From the NCBI RefSeq assembly GCF_013408245.1, contig NZ_JACBYS010000002.1, forward strand, positions 310,001-374,000: a stretch of DNA of 64,000 nt, written 5' to 3'. Both the position numbers and the translations under genes were made by a program. The notes under the pieces were generated by a model that made no database searches, had not been told where the DNA came from, and saw only the letters and a program-made list of their open reading frames with translations. Positions 54,282 through 64,000 of the stretch are shown here, piece by piece; position 1 is the first letter of the stretch, and each line of letters opens with the position of its first letter. Source of the stretch: Duganella sp. 1224 (GTDB lineage Bacteria > Pseudomonadota > Gammaproteobacteria > Burkholderiales > Burkholderiaceae_D).

Positions 54282-56561
54282 ATGAAACTGCACACGCTCG
54301 CATTGCCCGCCCTGCTGTTTGCGCTCTCCGCCACCGCCGCGCCGGTCGCCGATCCGGTCGACTGGATCAATCCCCTGATGGGCACCGCCAGCAAGCCGGA
54401 ACTCTCCAACGGCAATACCTACCCGACCATCGCGCTGCCGTGGGGGATGAATTTCTGGACGCCGCAAACCGGCAAGATGGGCAACGGCTGGGCCTACACC
54501 TACGACGCCGACAAGATCCGCGGCTTCAAGCAGACGCACCAGCCATCGCCGTGGATGAACGACTACGGCCAGTTCGCCATCATGCCGGTGACGGGCAAGC
54601 TGCGCTTCACCCAGGACGACCGCGCCAGCTGGTTCTCGCACAAGGCGGAAGTGGCCAAGCCGTACTACTACAGCGTCTACCTGGCCGACTCGGATGTGAC
54701 CACCGAAATCGCGCCGACCGAGCGCGCCGCGCAGTTCCGCTTCACGTATCCGAAGACCGACGAGGCCTACGTGGTGGTGGATGCCTACGACAAGGGCTCC
54801 TACGTCAAGCTGCTGCCGGAGCAGCGCAAGATCGTCGGCTACAGCACCCGCTATGCGCGCGGCCCGCTGCCGAAGAATTTCAAGAACTACTTCGTCATCT
54901 ATTTCGACAAGCCGTTCACGTCGGCCCGCATCTGGAGCGGCGACAAGCTGGTGGACGGCGTAACGGAACTGGCCAGCAACCATAGCGGCGCGGTGGTCGG
55001 CTTCAAGACCGACAAGGGCGAAAAGGTCGGCATGCGCGTGGCCTCGTCCTTCATCAGCGAGGAGCAGGCAGAACTCAATCTGCAACGCGAACTGGCCGGC
55101 GACAGCTTCGACGCCACCGCGCAAAAAGGCAGGGAGGTGTGGAACAAGACGCTCAGCCGCATCGGCGTGGAAGGCGGCAGCGTCGACCAGACGCGCACCT
55201 TCTATTCCAGCTTGTACCGCATGCTGTTCTTCCCAAACAAGCTGTACGAGATCGACGCCAACAACCAGATCGTCCACTGGAGCCCCTACAACGGCCAGGT
55301 CCTGCCCGGCTACATGTTCGCCGGCACCGGCTTCTGGGACACCTTCCGCGCGCTCTACCCGTTCCTCAACCTGATGTACCCGTCGATCAACCGCGAGATG
55401 CAGGCGGGCCTGGTCAACGATTACAAGGAAGGCGGCTGGCTGCCCGAGTGGTCCAGCCCCGGCCTGGCCAACGTCATGATCGGCAATAACTCGGCCTCGG
55501 TGGTGGCCGAGGCCTACGTCAAGGGCCTGCGCGGCTACGACATCGACACGCTGTGGCAGGCGCTCAAGCACGGCGCCGGCCACGAGGGGCCGATGGACGC
55601 CGTCGGCCGCAAGGGCGTCCAGTACTACAACGAGCTAGGTTACGTGCCGTATGACGTCAAGATCAACGAGAACGCCGCGCGCACGCTGGAATACGCCTAC
55701 GACGATTTCGCCATCTGGCAGCTGGGCAAGGCGCTCGGCAAGCCGGAAGCGGAAATCGCCATCTACAAGCAGCGCGCCATGAACTACAAGAAGCTGTTCG
55801 ATCCGGAGACGGGCCTGATGCGCGGCCGTAACCAGGACGGCAGCTTCCAGGCGCCGTTCAATCCCTTCAAGTGGGGCGACGCCTTCACCGAGGGGAACAG
55901 CTGGCACTACACCTGGTCGGTGTTCCAGGATGTGGATGGCCTGATGCAGCTGATGGGCGGGCGCGACAAATTCGTCGCCAAGCTGGATCAGGTGTTCACG
56001 CTGCCGCCGACCTTTGACGAAAGCTACTACGGTGAGGTGATCCACGAGATCCGCGAAATGCAGATCGCGAACATGGGCCAGTACGCGCACGGCAATCAGC
56101 CGATCCAGCACATGATCTACCTGTACGGCTACGCCGGCGCGCCGTGGAAGACCCAGTACTGGGTGCGCGAAACCATGAACCGCCTGTACCAGGCCACGCC
56201 GGACGGCTACTGCGGCGACGAGGACAATGGCCAGACCTCGGCCTGGTACGTGTTCTCGGCGCTGGGCTTCTACCCGGTCACGCCGGCGGTGCCGCAGTAC
56301 GTGCTGGGCGCGCCGCTGTTCAAGAAGGCCACGCTGCGGCTGGAAAATGGCAAAACCATCATCATTAACGCGCCGGCCAACAGCGACAGCCAGCGCTACG
56401 TGCGGACGCTCAAGGTCAACGGCCAGCCTTACGCCCACAACTGGCTCGATCACGCGGCACTGACCCGCGGCGCGACGCTGGACTTCGACATGGCGGCGCG
56501 GCCCAACACGCAGCGCGGCACGGCGCCGGCCGACGCGCCGTTTTCGCTATCGCGTCCATAG
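54282..56561 (+). CDS. Secreted GH92 alpha-mannosidase
   Basis: 759 residues from the ATG at 54282. The signal peptide is MKLHTLALPALLFALSATA. GH92 enzymes are calcium-dependent exo-alpha-mannosidases, mostly alpha-1,2, with an N-terminal beta-sandwich and an (alpha/alpha)6 barrel. Family hallmarks: WINPLMGTASKP, NTYPTIALPWGMNFWTPQTG, GTGFWDTFRALYPFLNLMYP and GYCGDEDNGQTSAWYVFSALGFYP. These last residues include the catalytic and calcium-site acids. Target could be yeast mannan or N-glycans. It is a single gene with no mannose genes beside it. Confidence 0.92.
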   Translation: MKLHTLALPALLFALSATAAPVADPVDWINPLMGTASKPELSNGNTYPTIALPWGMNFWTPQTGKMGNGWAYTYDADKIRGFKQTHQPSPWMNDYGQFAIMPVTGKLRFTQDDRASWFSHKAEVAKPYYYSVYLADSDVTTEIAPTERAAQFRFTYPKTDEAYVVVDAYDKGSYVKLLPEQRKIVGYSTRYARGPLPKNFKNYFVIYFDKPFTSARIWSGDKLVDGVTELASNHSGAVVGFKTDKGEKVGMRVASSFISEEQAELNLQRELAGDSFDATAQKGREVWNKTLSRIGVEGGSVDQTRTFYSSLYRMLFFPNKLYEIDANNQIVHWSPYNGQVLPGYMFAGTGFWDTFRALYPFLNLMYPSINREMQAGLVNDYKEGGWLPEWSSPGLANVMIGNNSASVVAEAYVKGLRGYDIDTLWQALKHGAGHEGPMDAVGRKGVQYYNELGYVPYDVKINENAARTLEYAYDDFAIWQLGKALGKPEAEIAIYKQRAMNYKKLFDPETGLMRGRNQDGSFQAPFNPFKWGDAFTEGNSWHYTWSVFQDVDGLMQLMGGRDKFVAKLDQVFTLPPTFDESYYGEVIHEIREMQIANMGQYAHGNQPIQHMIYLYGYAGAPWKTQYWVRETMNRLYQATPDGYCGDEDNGQTSAWYVFSALGFYPVTPAVPQYVLGAPLFKKATLRLENGKTIIINAPANSDSQRYVRTLKVNGQPYAHNWLDHAALTRGATLDFDMAARPNTQRGTAPADAPFSLSRP

Positions 56562-56723
56562 TTAATCATGTGGGCGGCGCGGGCCGGATCGTGTTACCAT
56601 GCAGTTTCCATCTGGAAACATCATTGAATGCTTCTACAAGCATCCCGAGCCCTCGCCCCGCTCCCCGCCACCTTCGTCAGTGCCCAAGCCCGCATTGCAC
56701 CCTGACCGCTTACGGACTTGCAC

Positions 56724-58511
56724 ATGACGCCCATCACCACCTGCGAACTCGCCGAGGCGCGCCGCCTCGACGCGCTGTATAAACTTCACCTGCTGGACAC
56801 GCCGCCCAGCGAGGCCTTTGACCGCATCACGCGCATGGCGGCCAATCTGTTCCAGTTGCCGATTGCGGCGGTGTCGCTGACCGACGCCGACCGCCAGTGG
56901 TTCAAGTCGCGCGTCGGCGTCGAGCACACCAGCATCCCGCGCCTGCGCGCGCCGTGCGGCCAGGTGGCCGACGACAGCGGCCTGCTGGTCATCCCCGACC
57001 TGATGGCGGACGACTATTACCGCGACAGCCCGCTGGCCGCCAGCGGCATCCGCTACTACGCCGGCGCGCCGCTGATCACCGCCGACGGCCACTGCCTGGG
57101 CGCCATGTGCGTGCTGGGCACAACGCCGCGCCAGACCACGCCGCAGGAGATCAGCGCGCTGTGCGATCTGGCCGGCATGGTGATGGCGCAGATCGAGCTG
57201 CAGCATGCGCTGGGCCGGGTCGACGCCGTCAGCGGCCTGCCCAACCGCCACCAGTTCAGCGAGGATTTCGACGACCTGCAGCGCGATGCCGCCGGCGGCG
57301 AGCAGGGGTTGGCGGTGCTGGTCAACCTGGCCACGCCGGAGCAGTTGGCGCACGCCGCGCGCGCCATGCAATCGTCCTACCTGGACGAGCTGGTGACCGA
57401 CGCCGCGCGCTGGCTGCGCGAGACGCTGGGGCCGGGCCGGCGCATCTATCACGTCGCCACCGCGCAGTTCATGCTGCTGTCGCCGCCGGGCGCCACGCTG
57501 AAAAGCTGGCTGCCGCTGGTGGAGGCGCGCATGCAGGCGGCGCTGGCCATCGCCCGCGGGCGCCACGTGGTCACGCCGTCGGCCGGCGTGGTGCCGTTCG
57601 AGATCGGCCGCGCCGACAGCCTGGCGGTGCTGCGCCAGGCGCAAAGCGCGGCGCACGACGCCATCGATAGCCCGACCCACGTGGCGGTGTATTCGCAGGT
57701 GGAGGATGCGCTATACCAGCGCCGCTTCCGCCTGCTGAACGATTTCGTGGCGGCACTGGAGAGCGGCGACCAGCTGCGCCTGGTGTACCAGCCGCGCGTG
57801 GACGTGGCCAGCGGCCGCGTTGTCGGCGCCGAGGCGCTGCTGCGCTGGACCCACCCGCAACTGGGCGCCATCGGTCCGGCCGAGTTCATTCCCATCATCG
57901 AGCGTTCCGGCCTGGCGCAGGCCACCACCGCGCGGGTGCTGGAGATGGCGCTGCGCCAGCAGCGCGCCTGGCGCGCGGACGGCATCCTGCTGCAGATGTC
58001 GGTCAACGTGTCGGCCGCCAATCTGGCCGAGCCAGGATTTGCCGACGCCGTGTCGGCCGCGCTGGCGCGCCACCAGTTGCCGGCCGATTGCCTGGAGCTG
58101 GAGATCACCGAGAGCGCCATCATGGCGCAGCCGCTGAAGGCGCACGCCACGCTGGCGCAAATCGCCGCGCTGGGCGTGGGCCTGGCGATCGATGATTTCG
58201 GCACCGGCTACAGCAGCCTGGCCTACCTGCAAACCATGCCGGCCGACGTGGTCAAGATCGACCAGTCCTTCATCCGCCAGCTCGATGGCGACGCCCGCCA
58301 GCAGGCGCTGGTGACGGCGATGATCACGCTGTCGCAGGATCTGGGCCACCGCGTGGTGGCCGAGGGTGTGGAAACCGAGGCGGCGCTGGACTTCCTGCGC
58401 CGCGCCGGCTGCGAGGAGGCGCAGGGCTATCTGTTTTCGGCGCCGCTGGAGGCCGCGGCCTGCGCCGGGCGCGCCGCCGGCATGAGCGGCGCCGGCGCGC
58501 GCCCGCACTAG
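56724..58511 (+). CDS. GAF-GGDEF(degenerate)-EAL cyclic-di-GMP phosphodiesterase
   Basis: 595 residues. A GAF sensor domain (about 8-165: LDALYKLHLLDTPPSEAFDRI, WFKSRVGVEHTSIPR) is followed by a GGDEF-like domain whose active-site motif is lost (the position reads HVATAQFML), and a complete EAL domain. E370 (EALLRW), N (MSVNVSA), LEITE, IDDFGTGYSS, VKIDQSF and AEGVE are all kept, so it probably hydrolyses c-di-GMP. No membrane segment is present. The ATG at 56724 lies two codons inside an open TTG start. Confidence 0.92.
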   Translation: MTPITTCELAEARRLDALYKLHLLDTPPSEAFDRITRMAANLFQLPIAAVSLTDADRQWFKSRVGVEHTSIPRLRAPCGQVADDSGLLVIPDLMADDYYRDSPLAASGIRYYAGAPLITADGHCLGAMCVLGTTPRQTTPQEISALCDLAGMVMAQIELQHALGRVDAVSGLPNRHQFSEDFDDLQRDAAGGEQGLAVLVNLATPEQLAHAARAMQSSYLDELVTDAARWLRETLGPGRRIYHVATAQFMLLSPPGATLKSWLPLVEARMQAALAIARGRHVVTPSAGVVPFEIGRADSLAVLRQAQSAAHDAIDSPTHVAVYSQVEDALYQRRFRLLNDFVAALESGDQLRLVYQPRVDVASGRVVGAEALLRWTHPQLGAIGPAEFIPIIERSGLAQATTARVLEMALRQQRAWRADGILLQMSVNVSAANLAEPGFADAVSAALARHQLPADCLELEITESAIMAQPLKAHATLAQIAALGVGLAIDDFGTGYSSLAYLQTMPADVVKIDQSFIRQLDGDARQQALVTAMITLSQDLGHRVVAEGVETEAALDFLRRAGCEEAQGYLFSAPLEAAACAGRAAGMSGAGARPH

Positions 58512-58522
58512 GACGCCACGGC

Positions 58523-60253
58523 TTACTGGCCGATCAGCACCAGCGCGTTCCGGGTGCCGAAATTGACGCTGCCGCCGCGCACGATGGCAGTTTTGCCGGA
58601 GTAGTAGTCGGTCACGCGCTGGCCGTTGGCGAACACGCCGTGCAGGTTGATGGTCGCCGCCTTATCGGTCGGCAGGTCCAGCGCCACCACCACCTTGTCG
58701 ATGACGCCGTCCTTGTTGTAGGTGCGCTTGAAAACGTAGGGTTTGGCCTGCAGCTGCTGGTGCACGCCGGCGCCGACCGCCACGTGGGCTTTGCGGAACT
58801 GGCCCAGTTTGGCCCAGTGTGCGCGCACGTCGGCCACCTTGTAGCCATCGCGCGCGGCGTTCTGTTCCAGCTCGTCCCAGTTCATGAAGGAGCGCAGCTT
58901 GGCGTCGCCGCTGGCCTCGGCCACGTCGAGCCTGCGCGCGGTTTCGTCGCCGTAGTAGATCTGCGCGGCGCCCGGCGCCAGCAGCAGCTTGGTGGCGCTT
59001 TCGAAGGGCTTCTTGCGCGCGGCGTCGAACGGCGCGCCGTCGTCGTGCGAGTCGAGATAGTTGAGCACCGAGTAGCCATTCAGGCGGCCGCCATGCAGCG
59101 CGTTCGAGTAGCTGCTGAACAGCGTTTCGTAATCCTGCCCGGCGTCCTTGACCAGGCCAAAGTTGATCATGCTGTTGAAGTTGGCCTGGTAGTAGTTGAC
59201 GCTCTGGCCACCGCCCAGGTCGTGGTACAGGCCATCGCTGATCTTGTAGTTGTACACCTCGGCGGTCATGTAGAACTTGTCGTCGCCGAGCTTCTTGTCC
59301 GGGTTGGCCTTCTTCCAGTCCTCGAAGGCCAGTGCCGCTTCCTTCTGCAGTTCCTTCCACACCTTGGCCTCGACGTGCTTGACGGTGTCGGCGCGGAAGC
59401 CGTCCACGCCGTACTTGCGGATCCAGTCGGTGTGCCACTTGATCAGGTAGTAGCGCGGCGCGCGCGGGTAGCCGGTGCGGGCGAAGAACTCGTTCAGGCT
59501 CTTGACCTCCTGCTCAAAGCGGCCCTCGCGCTGCCACTTGGCCATCAGGCGCTCCGGCAGTTCGACCGGCTGGTCGCTCTCGGTGCGGAAGTCCGGCAGG
59601 TTTTTCACCAGCGTGCATTCGATGGTGGTCTTGGCGTCCTTGTAGGTGCACTGCGGCGCGGTGCGCACCCAGTCGTTCGGCCACACCGGATCTTCCTCGG
59701 TGACCGGGCCAGTGTGGTTCATCACCACGTCCAGCAGCACGCGGATGCCGTGCGCGTGGGCCGCTTCCACCAGGTTGCGGAAGTCGTTCTCGGTGCCGAG
59801 GTTGGCGTCCACCGTGGTGAAGTCGGAGGCCCAGTAGCCGTGGAAGCCGTAGGACTTGCCGGTGCCTTCGTCGGTGCCGCCGTGGATCTGCTCCACCGGC
59901 GGCGTGATCCAGATGGCGTTGACGCCCAGGCTGTCGAAGTAGCCGTCGTTGATCTTGTTGATCACGCCGGCCAGGTCGCCGCCCAGGTAGCCGCGCAGCG
60001 GCGCCGCATCCTTCTGGCGGTCGTAGGCCAGGTCGTTGCCGGTGAAGGCGTTGCTGAAGCGGTCGGTCAGCAGGAAATAGACGGTCGCGTTCTCCCACAG
60101 GAAGGGCCGCTGCTGCGCGGCCGGCCTGGCCACGGCGGCCGGCGCCTTGGCGGCGTGGGCAACGCCGCCGGCGCCGATGGCCGCCATGGCCGCCAGGGTG
60201 GCCATGGCGCCGAGGCCCGGTGCGAGGGAGGAGGCGAGTGTCGTCAATTTCAT
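58523..60253 (-). CDS. Periplasmic alpha-amylase, GH13 family (MalS-like)
   Basis: 576 residues. A 35-residue signal peptide (KLTTLASSLAPGLGAMATLAAM...AHA) leads into a GH13 barrel starting WENATVYFLLTDRFSNAFTGND. Catalytic residues: D289 (GFRADT), E332 (MTAEVYN) and an Asp in YLDSHDDG (near 404). The motif HGGTDEGTGKSYGFHGYWASDFT is typical of maltodextrin-producing bacterial amylases. It lies last in a minus-strand unit MFS-pgm-amylase. AAGGACGACAGC precedes the ATG. Extracellular rather than periplasmic location is possible. Confidence 0.92.
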   Translation of the reverse strand: MKLTTLASSLAPGLGAMATLAAMAAIGAGGVAHAAKAPAAVARPAAQQRPFLWENATVYFLLTDRFSNAFTGNDLAYDRQKDAAPLRGYLGGDLAGVINKINDGYFDSLGVNAIWITPPVEQIHGGTDEGTGKSYGFHGYWASDFTTVDANLGTENDFRNLVEAAHAHGIRVLLDVVMNHTGPVTEEDPVWPNDWVRTAPQCTYKDAKTTIECTLVKNLPDFRTESDQPVELPERLMAKWQREGRFEQEVKSLNEFFARTGYPRAPRYYLIKWHTDWIRKYGVDGFRADTVKHVEAKVWKELQKEAALAFEDWKKANPDKKLGDDKFYMTAEVYNYKISDGLYHDLGGGQSVNYYQANFNSMINFGLVKDAGQDYETLFSSYSNALHGGRLNGYSVLNYLDSHDDGAPFDAARKKPFESATKLLLAPGAAQIYYGDETARRLDVAEASGDAKLRSFMNWDELEQNAARDGYKVADVRAHWAKLGQFRKAHVAVGAGVHQQLQAKPYVFKRTYNKDGVIDKVVVALDLPTDKAATINLHGVFANGQRVTDYYSGKTAIVRGGSVNFGTRNALVLIGQ

Positions 60254-60272
60254 GCTGTCGTCCTTATCGTGG

Positions 60273-61946
<1,674 letters not shown>

Positions 61947-62003
61947 TTACCTGTTCCGGCAAAATCGCGTCGCACAACTGCTTGTCTCGCGAACAATATT
62001 ACA

Positions 62004-63320
62004 TCAGCCCTCGGCCGTGTCGCGTACCACCAGCGTCAGCACGCCCGCCACCACCATGCACAAGCCGCCCAGCATCAGCGTCTTGACGGTGTGGCCGGCA
62101 AACCAGTGCCTGGTGACGAAGCCGAGCAGCAGGCCGCTGACAATCTGCGGGATGACGATGAAGAAGTTGAACACGCCCATGTAGTAGCCCATGCGGTTGG
62201 CCGGCAGCGCGCCGGCCAGGATCGCGTACGGCATGGTCAGGATCGAGGCCCAGGCGATGCCGACGCCGATCATCGGGTAGAACAGGCTATCGAGGTCGCG
62301 GATGGTGTAGATGCTGAACAGGCTCACGCCGCCGATCACCAGGCACACCAGGTGCACCACCTTGCGGCTGGTGTGGCGCGCAAACACCGGCAGGATGAAG
62401 GCAGCCAGCGCCGACACGCCGCTGTACACGGCAAACATCACGCCGACGTGGTTGCCGGCTTCCTGGAACGCGGCCGATTGGGCGTCGGTGGTGCCGAACA
62501 CGTTTTCGGCGACGGCGTTGGTGGTGTAGATCCACATGGCGAACAGGCCGATCCAGGTGAAGAACTGTACCGCCGCCAGTTGCACCATGGTGGCCGGCAT
62601 TTTGCCGAAGCCGCCGAAGATTTCCTTCAGCGCGTGGCCCAGGCCCTTGCCGTTCTGCTGGGCGGCGCGGAACGCGGCCAGGTCGTCCGGCGGCGTTTCC
62701 TTGGCGGTCAGCACGGTCCACAGCACGGCGCAGAAGTAGACCGCGCCGCCGGCGTAGAACGAGTAGCGCACGGTGTCGGGGATGGTGCCGCCGGCGGCGT
62801 CGTTGCTGACGCCGAGGTGGGTGAAGATGGTCGGCAGCAGCGAGGCGATCACCGCGCCCCATCCGATGAAGAAGGTCTGCATCGCGAAGCCGGCGGTCTG
62901 CTGGCGCGGGCCGAGCTTGTCGCCGACGAAGGCGCGGAATGGTTCCATCGAGACGTTGATGGCGCCGTCCAGCAGCCACAGGACGATGACGGCCATCCAC
63001 AGCGAGGCGGCATTCGGCATCAGGAACAGCGCGATCGACGCCAGCAGCGCGCCGATGAAGAAGAACGGCCGGCGGCGGCCCCACACCGGGTGCCAGGTGT
63101 TATCGCTCAGGTAGCCGATGATGGGCTGCACCAGCAGGCCGGTGACCGGCGCGGCCAGCCAGAACAGGGACAGGTCGTCGGGGTTGGCGCCCAGCGTCGA
63201 GAAAATGCGGCTGACGTTGGCGTTTTGCAGGGCGAAGCCGAATTGAATGCCGAAGAAGCCGAGGCTCATGTTCCACAGCTGCCAGAACGACAGTATGGGC
63301 TTGTTGCTGGAAGAATGCAT
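62004..63320 (-). CDS. MFS glucoside/maltose-type transporter (SLC45/GPH-like)
   Basis: 438 residues from the ATG at 63320 (an upstream frame is open, but this start gives the family opening). It begins PILSFWQLWNMSLGFFGIQFGFALQNANVSRIFSTLGA, typical of MalY/SucX-like H+-coupled disaccharide importers found beside maltose genes in proteobacteria. GRRRPFFFIGALLASIALF and AFVGDKLGPRQQTAGFAMQ are further signatures. About twelve helices. Maltose or maltodextrin is the likely substrate from the amylase and pgm downstream and the divergent alpha-glucosidase. Confidence 0.9.
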   Translation of the reverse strand: MHSSSNKPILSFWQLWNMSLGFFGIQFGFALQNANVSRIFSTLGANPDDLSLFWLAAPVTGLLVQPIIGYLSDNTWHPVWGRRRPFFFIGALLASIALFLMPNAASLWMAVIVLWLLDGAINVSMEPFRAFVGDKLGPRQQTAGFAMQTFFIGWGAVIASLLPTIFTHLGVSNDAAGGTIPDTVRYSFYAGGAVYFCAVLWTVLTAKETPPDDLAAFRAAQQNGKGLGHALKEIFGGFGKMPATMVQLAAVQFFTWIGLFAMWIYTTNAVAENVFGTTDAQSAAFQEAGNHVGVMFAVYSGVSALAAFILPVFARHTSRKVVHLVCLVIGGVSLFSIYTIRDLDSLFYPMIGVGIAWASILTMPYAILAGALPANRMGYYMGVFNFFIVIPQIVSGLLLGFVTRHWFAGHTVKTLMLGGLCMVVAGVLTLVVRDTAEG

Positions 63321-63577
63321 GCTGCGCGTCCCGATATTAAAATTTGTAGCAAAATAACACGCTGGGCGGGGCGTGTCAATCACAAGAAATCTTCAATAAA
63401 ATGAAGGGAATAGGGCTGTTCAGGGGGTGGAATATGGTGTCAAATGTAGCCAAACAACAGCCGAACCCCGCAGGGCCACAGAGGGGTCTGACCCCGTACG
63501 GGGTCAGACCCCGCGTCGACGCACCGGTTTGCGGGGTAAGCGCACGATAACAGACAACTCCACCGACAACTAAGCTG
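63321..63577. promoter_or_regulatory. Divergent promoter region, MFS transporter / GH31 gene
   Basis: 257 bases without a gene. Two small dyads are visible: ACACGC / GCGTGT (63357-63362 and 63371-63376) near the MFS start, and CTTCA-N6-TGAAG around 63391-63406. Either could be an operator. The right half holds palindromic element copy 4. No clear sigma70 promoter was picked out. Confidence 0.4.
63464..63538. repeat. Nested palindromic element, copy 4
   Basis: The core at 63483-63512 is identical to copies 1 and 2. The outer ends are AACCCCGC (63464-63471) and GCGGGGTA (63531-63538), the most complete outer inverted pair of the four. Unlike the other copies it lies between divergent genes, about 40 bases before the GH31 start, so it is in or near a promoter rather than behind a stop codon. 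Confidence 0.92.
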
Positions 63578-64000
63578 ATGAACACCACCCCGCTGACCCT
63601 CCTCGCCGCCGCGCTGCTGACCACCCTCCCCGCCCACGCTCAAAACGCCGAGCGCAAGTTCGATGGCCTCACCCAGCGTGACGGCTTGCTCGAAGTCCGC
63701 ACCAGCGACGGCGCTTATCTGTTCAAGCCCTACGCCGCCGGCATCATCGAAACCACCTTTGTGCCGAAAGGCGAAAGCGCCGATCCGGCCTCGCACGCGG
63801 TGGTGCTGGCGCCGGCCGCCGTCAAGACCACGCTGAAGCAGAAAGCCGGCACCATCGAATACGCGACACCGGGCCTGACCGTCATCATCACCAAGGCGCC
63901 GTTCAAAATCGCCTACGCCTACAAGGGCAAGCCGCTGGTGGCCGAGAAACGCGGCTACCTCCACATCAAGGACGACCCGGCCAAGGGCAGCAAGGATATC
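63578..64000 (+). CDS. Secreted alpha-glucosidase, GH31 family, N-terminal part (cut by window edge)
   Basis: The first 141 codons only; the frame stays open to the end of the window. The signal peptide is MNTTPLTLLAAALLTTLPAHA with cleavage before QNAERK. The following region (GLLEVRTSDGAYLFKPYAAG, IIETTFVPKGES, GTIEYATPGLTVIITKAPFKI) is the N-terminal beta-sandwich of GH31 enzymes; the catalytic barrel lies beyond the edge. Divergence from the maltose-type MFS transporter fits release of glucose from alpha-glucosides. Start has only weak ribosome-site sequence. Confidence 0.85.
   Translation, partial: MNTTPLTLLAAALLTTLPAHAQNAERKFDGLTQRDGLLEVRTSDGAYLFKPYAAGIIETTFVPKGESADPASHAVVLAPAAVKTTLKQKAGTIEYATPGLTVIITKAPFKIAYAYKGKPLVAEKRGYLHIKDDPAKGSKDI

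Overview
The window is GC-rich bacterial chromosome with housekeeping genes mixed into several sugar-use clusters. Gene content and order point to an Oxalobacteraceae beta-proteobacterium of the Duganella/Massilia/Janthinobacterium type: a zapA-6S RNA-EVE protein block, a small Trp-rich membrane protein, a fused glucokinase/RpiR regulator, GbpR-type sugar regulation, and many TonB receptors and glycoside hydrolases. The exact genus is an inference. I saw no rRNA, tRNA, CRISPR array, prophage, transposase or replication origin. The two end genes (aceE and a GH31 alpha-glucosidase) run off the window.

Layout. 1-12 kb is housekeeping: aceE start, folD, M3 oligopeptidase, holC, a periplasmic amino-acid-binding protein, cytochrome c, ilvD with a divergent LysR gene, lgt, an EVE-domain protein, 6S RNA, zapA and a ZapB-like coiled coil. 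12-27.5 kb is a galactose/arabinose cluster: GH2 beta-galactosidase, TonB receptor, GbpR-like LysR regulator, SMP-30 lactonase, then divergently dgoD, secreted GH35 beta-galactosidase and araFGH. 27.5-34 kb is a second uptake cluster of unknown substrate: GPH symporter, ROK repressor, divergent TonB receptor and a secreted YdcF/DUF218 protein. 34-39.5 kb holds an FAD monooxygenase, an AraC regulator, groES-groEL with CIRCE, a cupin and a hypothetical gene. 39.6-42.1 kb carries a second SMP-30 lactonase, dgoA and dgoK. With dgoD 20 kb away these encode the lower De Ley-Doudoroff route from galactonolactone to pyruvate and glyceraldehyde 3-phosphate; no galactose dehydrogenase is in the window. 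42-45.4 kb has a membrane-anchored hypothetical protein, an MFS exporter with a His-rich YqjI-like PadR repressor, and an EF-hand protein. 45.4-64 kb is an alpha-glucan region: Glk-RpiR fusion, GH13 alpha-glucosidase, POT transporter, a relBE-type toxin-antitoxin pair, pullulanase, GH92 mannosidase, GAF-GGDEF-EAL protein, periplasmic alpha-amylase, phosphoglucomutase, MFS glycoside transporter and the start of a GH31 alpha-glucosidase.

The most unusual structure is a family of intergenic palindromes. Four copies are 30-bp perfect palindromes flanked by outer AACCCC / GGGGTA ends. Two much longer hairpins (39-nt and 46-nt perfect arms) have unrelated stems but the same ends (GGGGTCAG / CTGACCCC) and the same apex (CCGTA / TACGG). 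Most sit just behind stop codons, and two 30-bp copies overlap the stop codon itself. A second, widely known type of small repeat (ATTCCGG or ATTCCCG inverted repeats) occurs at five places.
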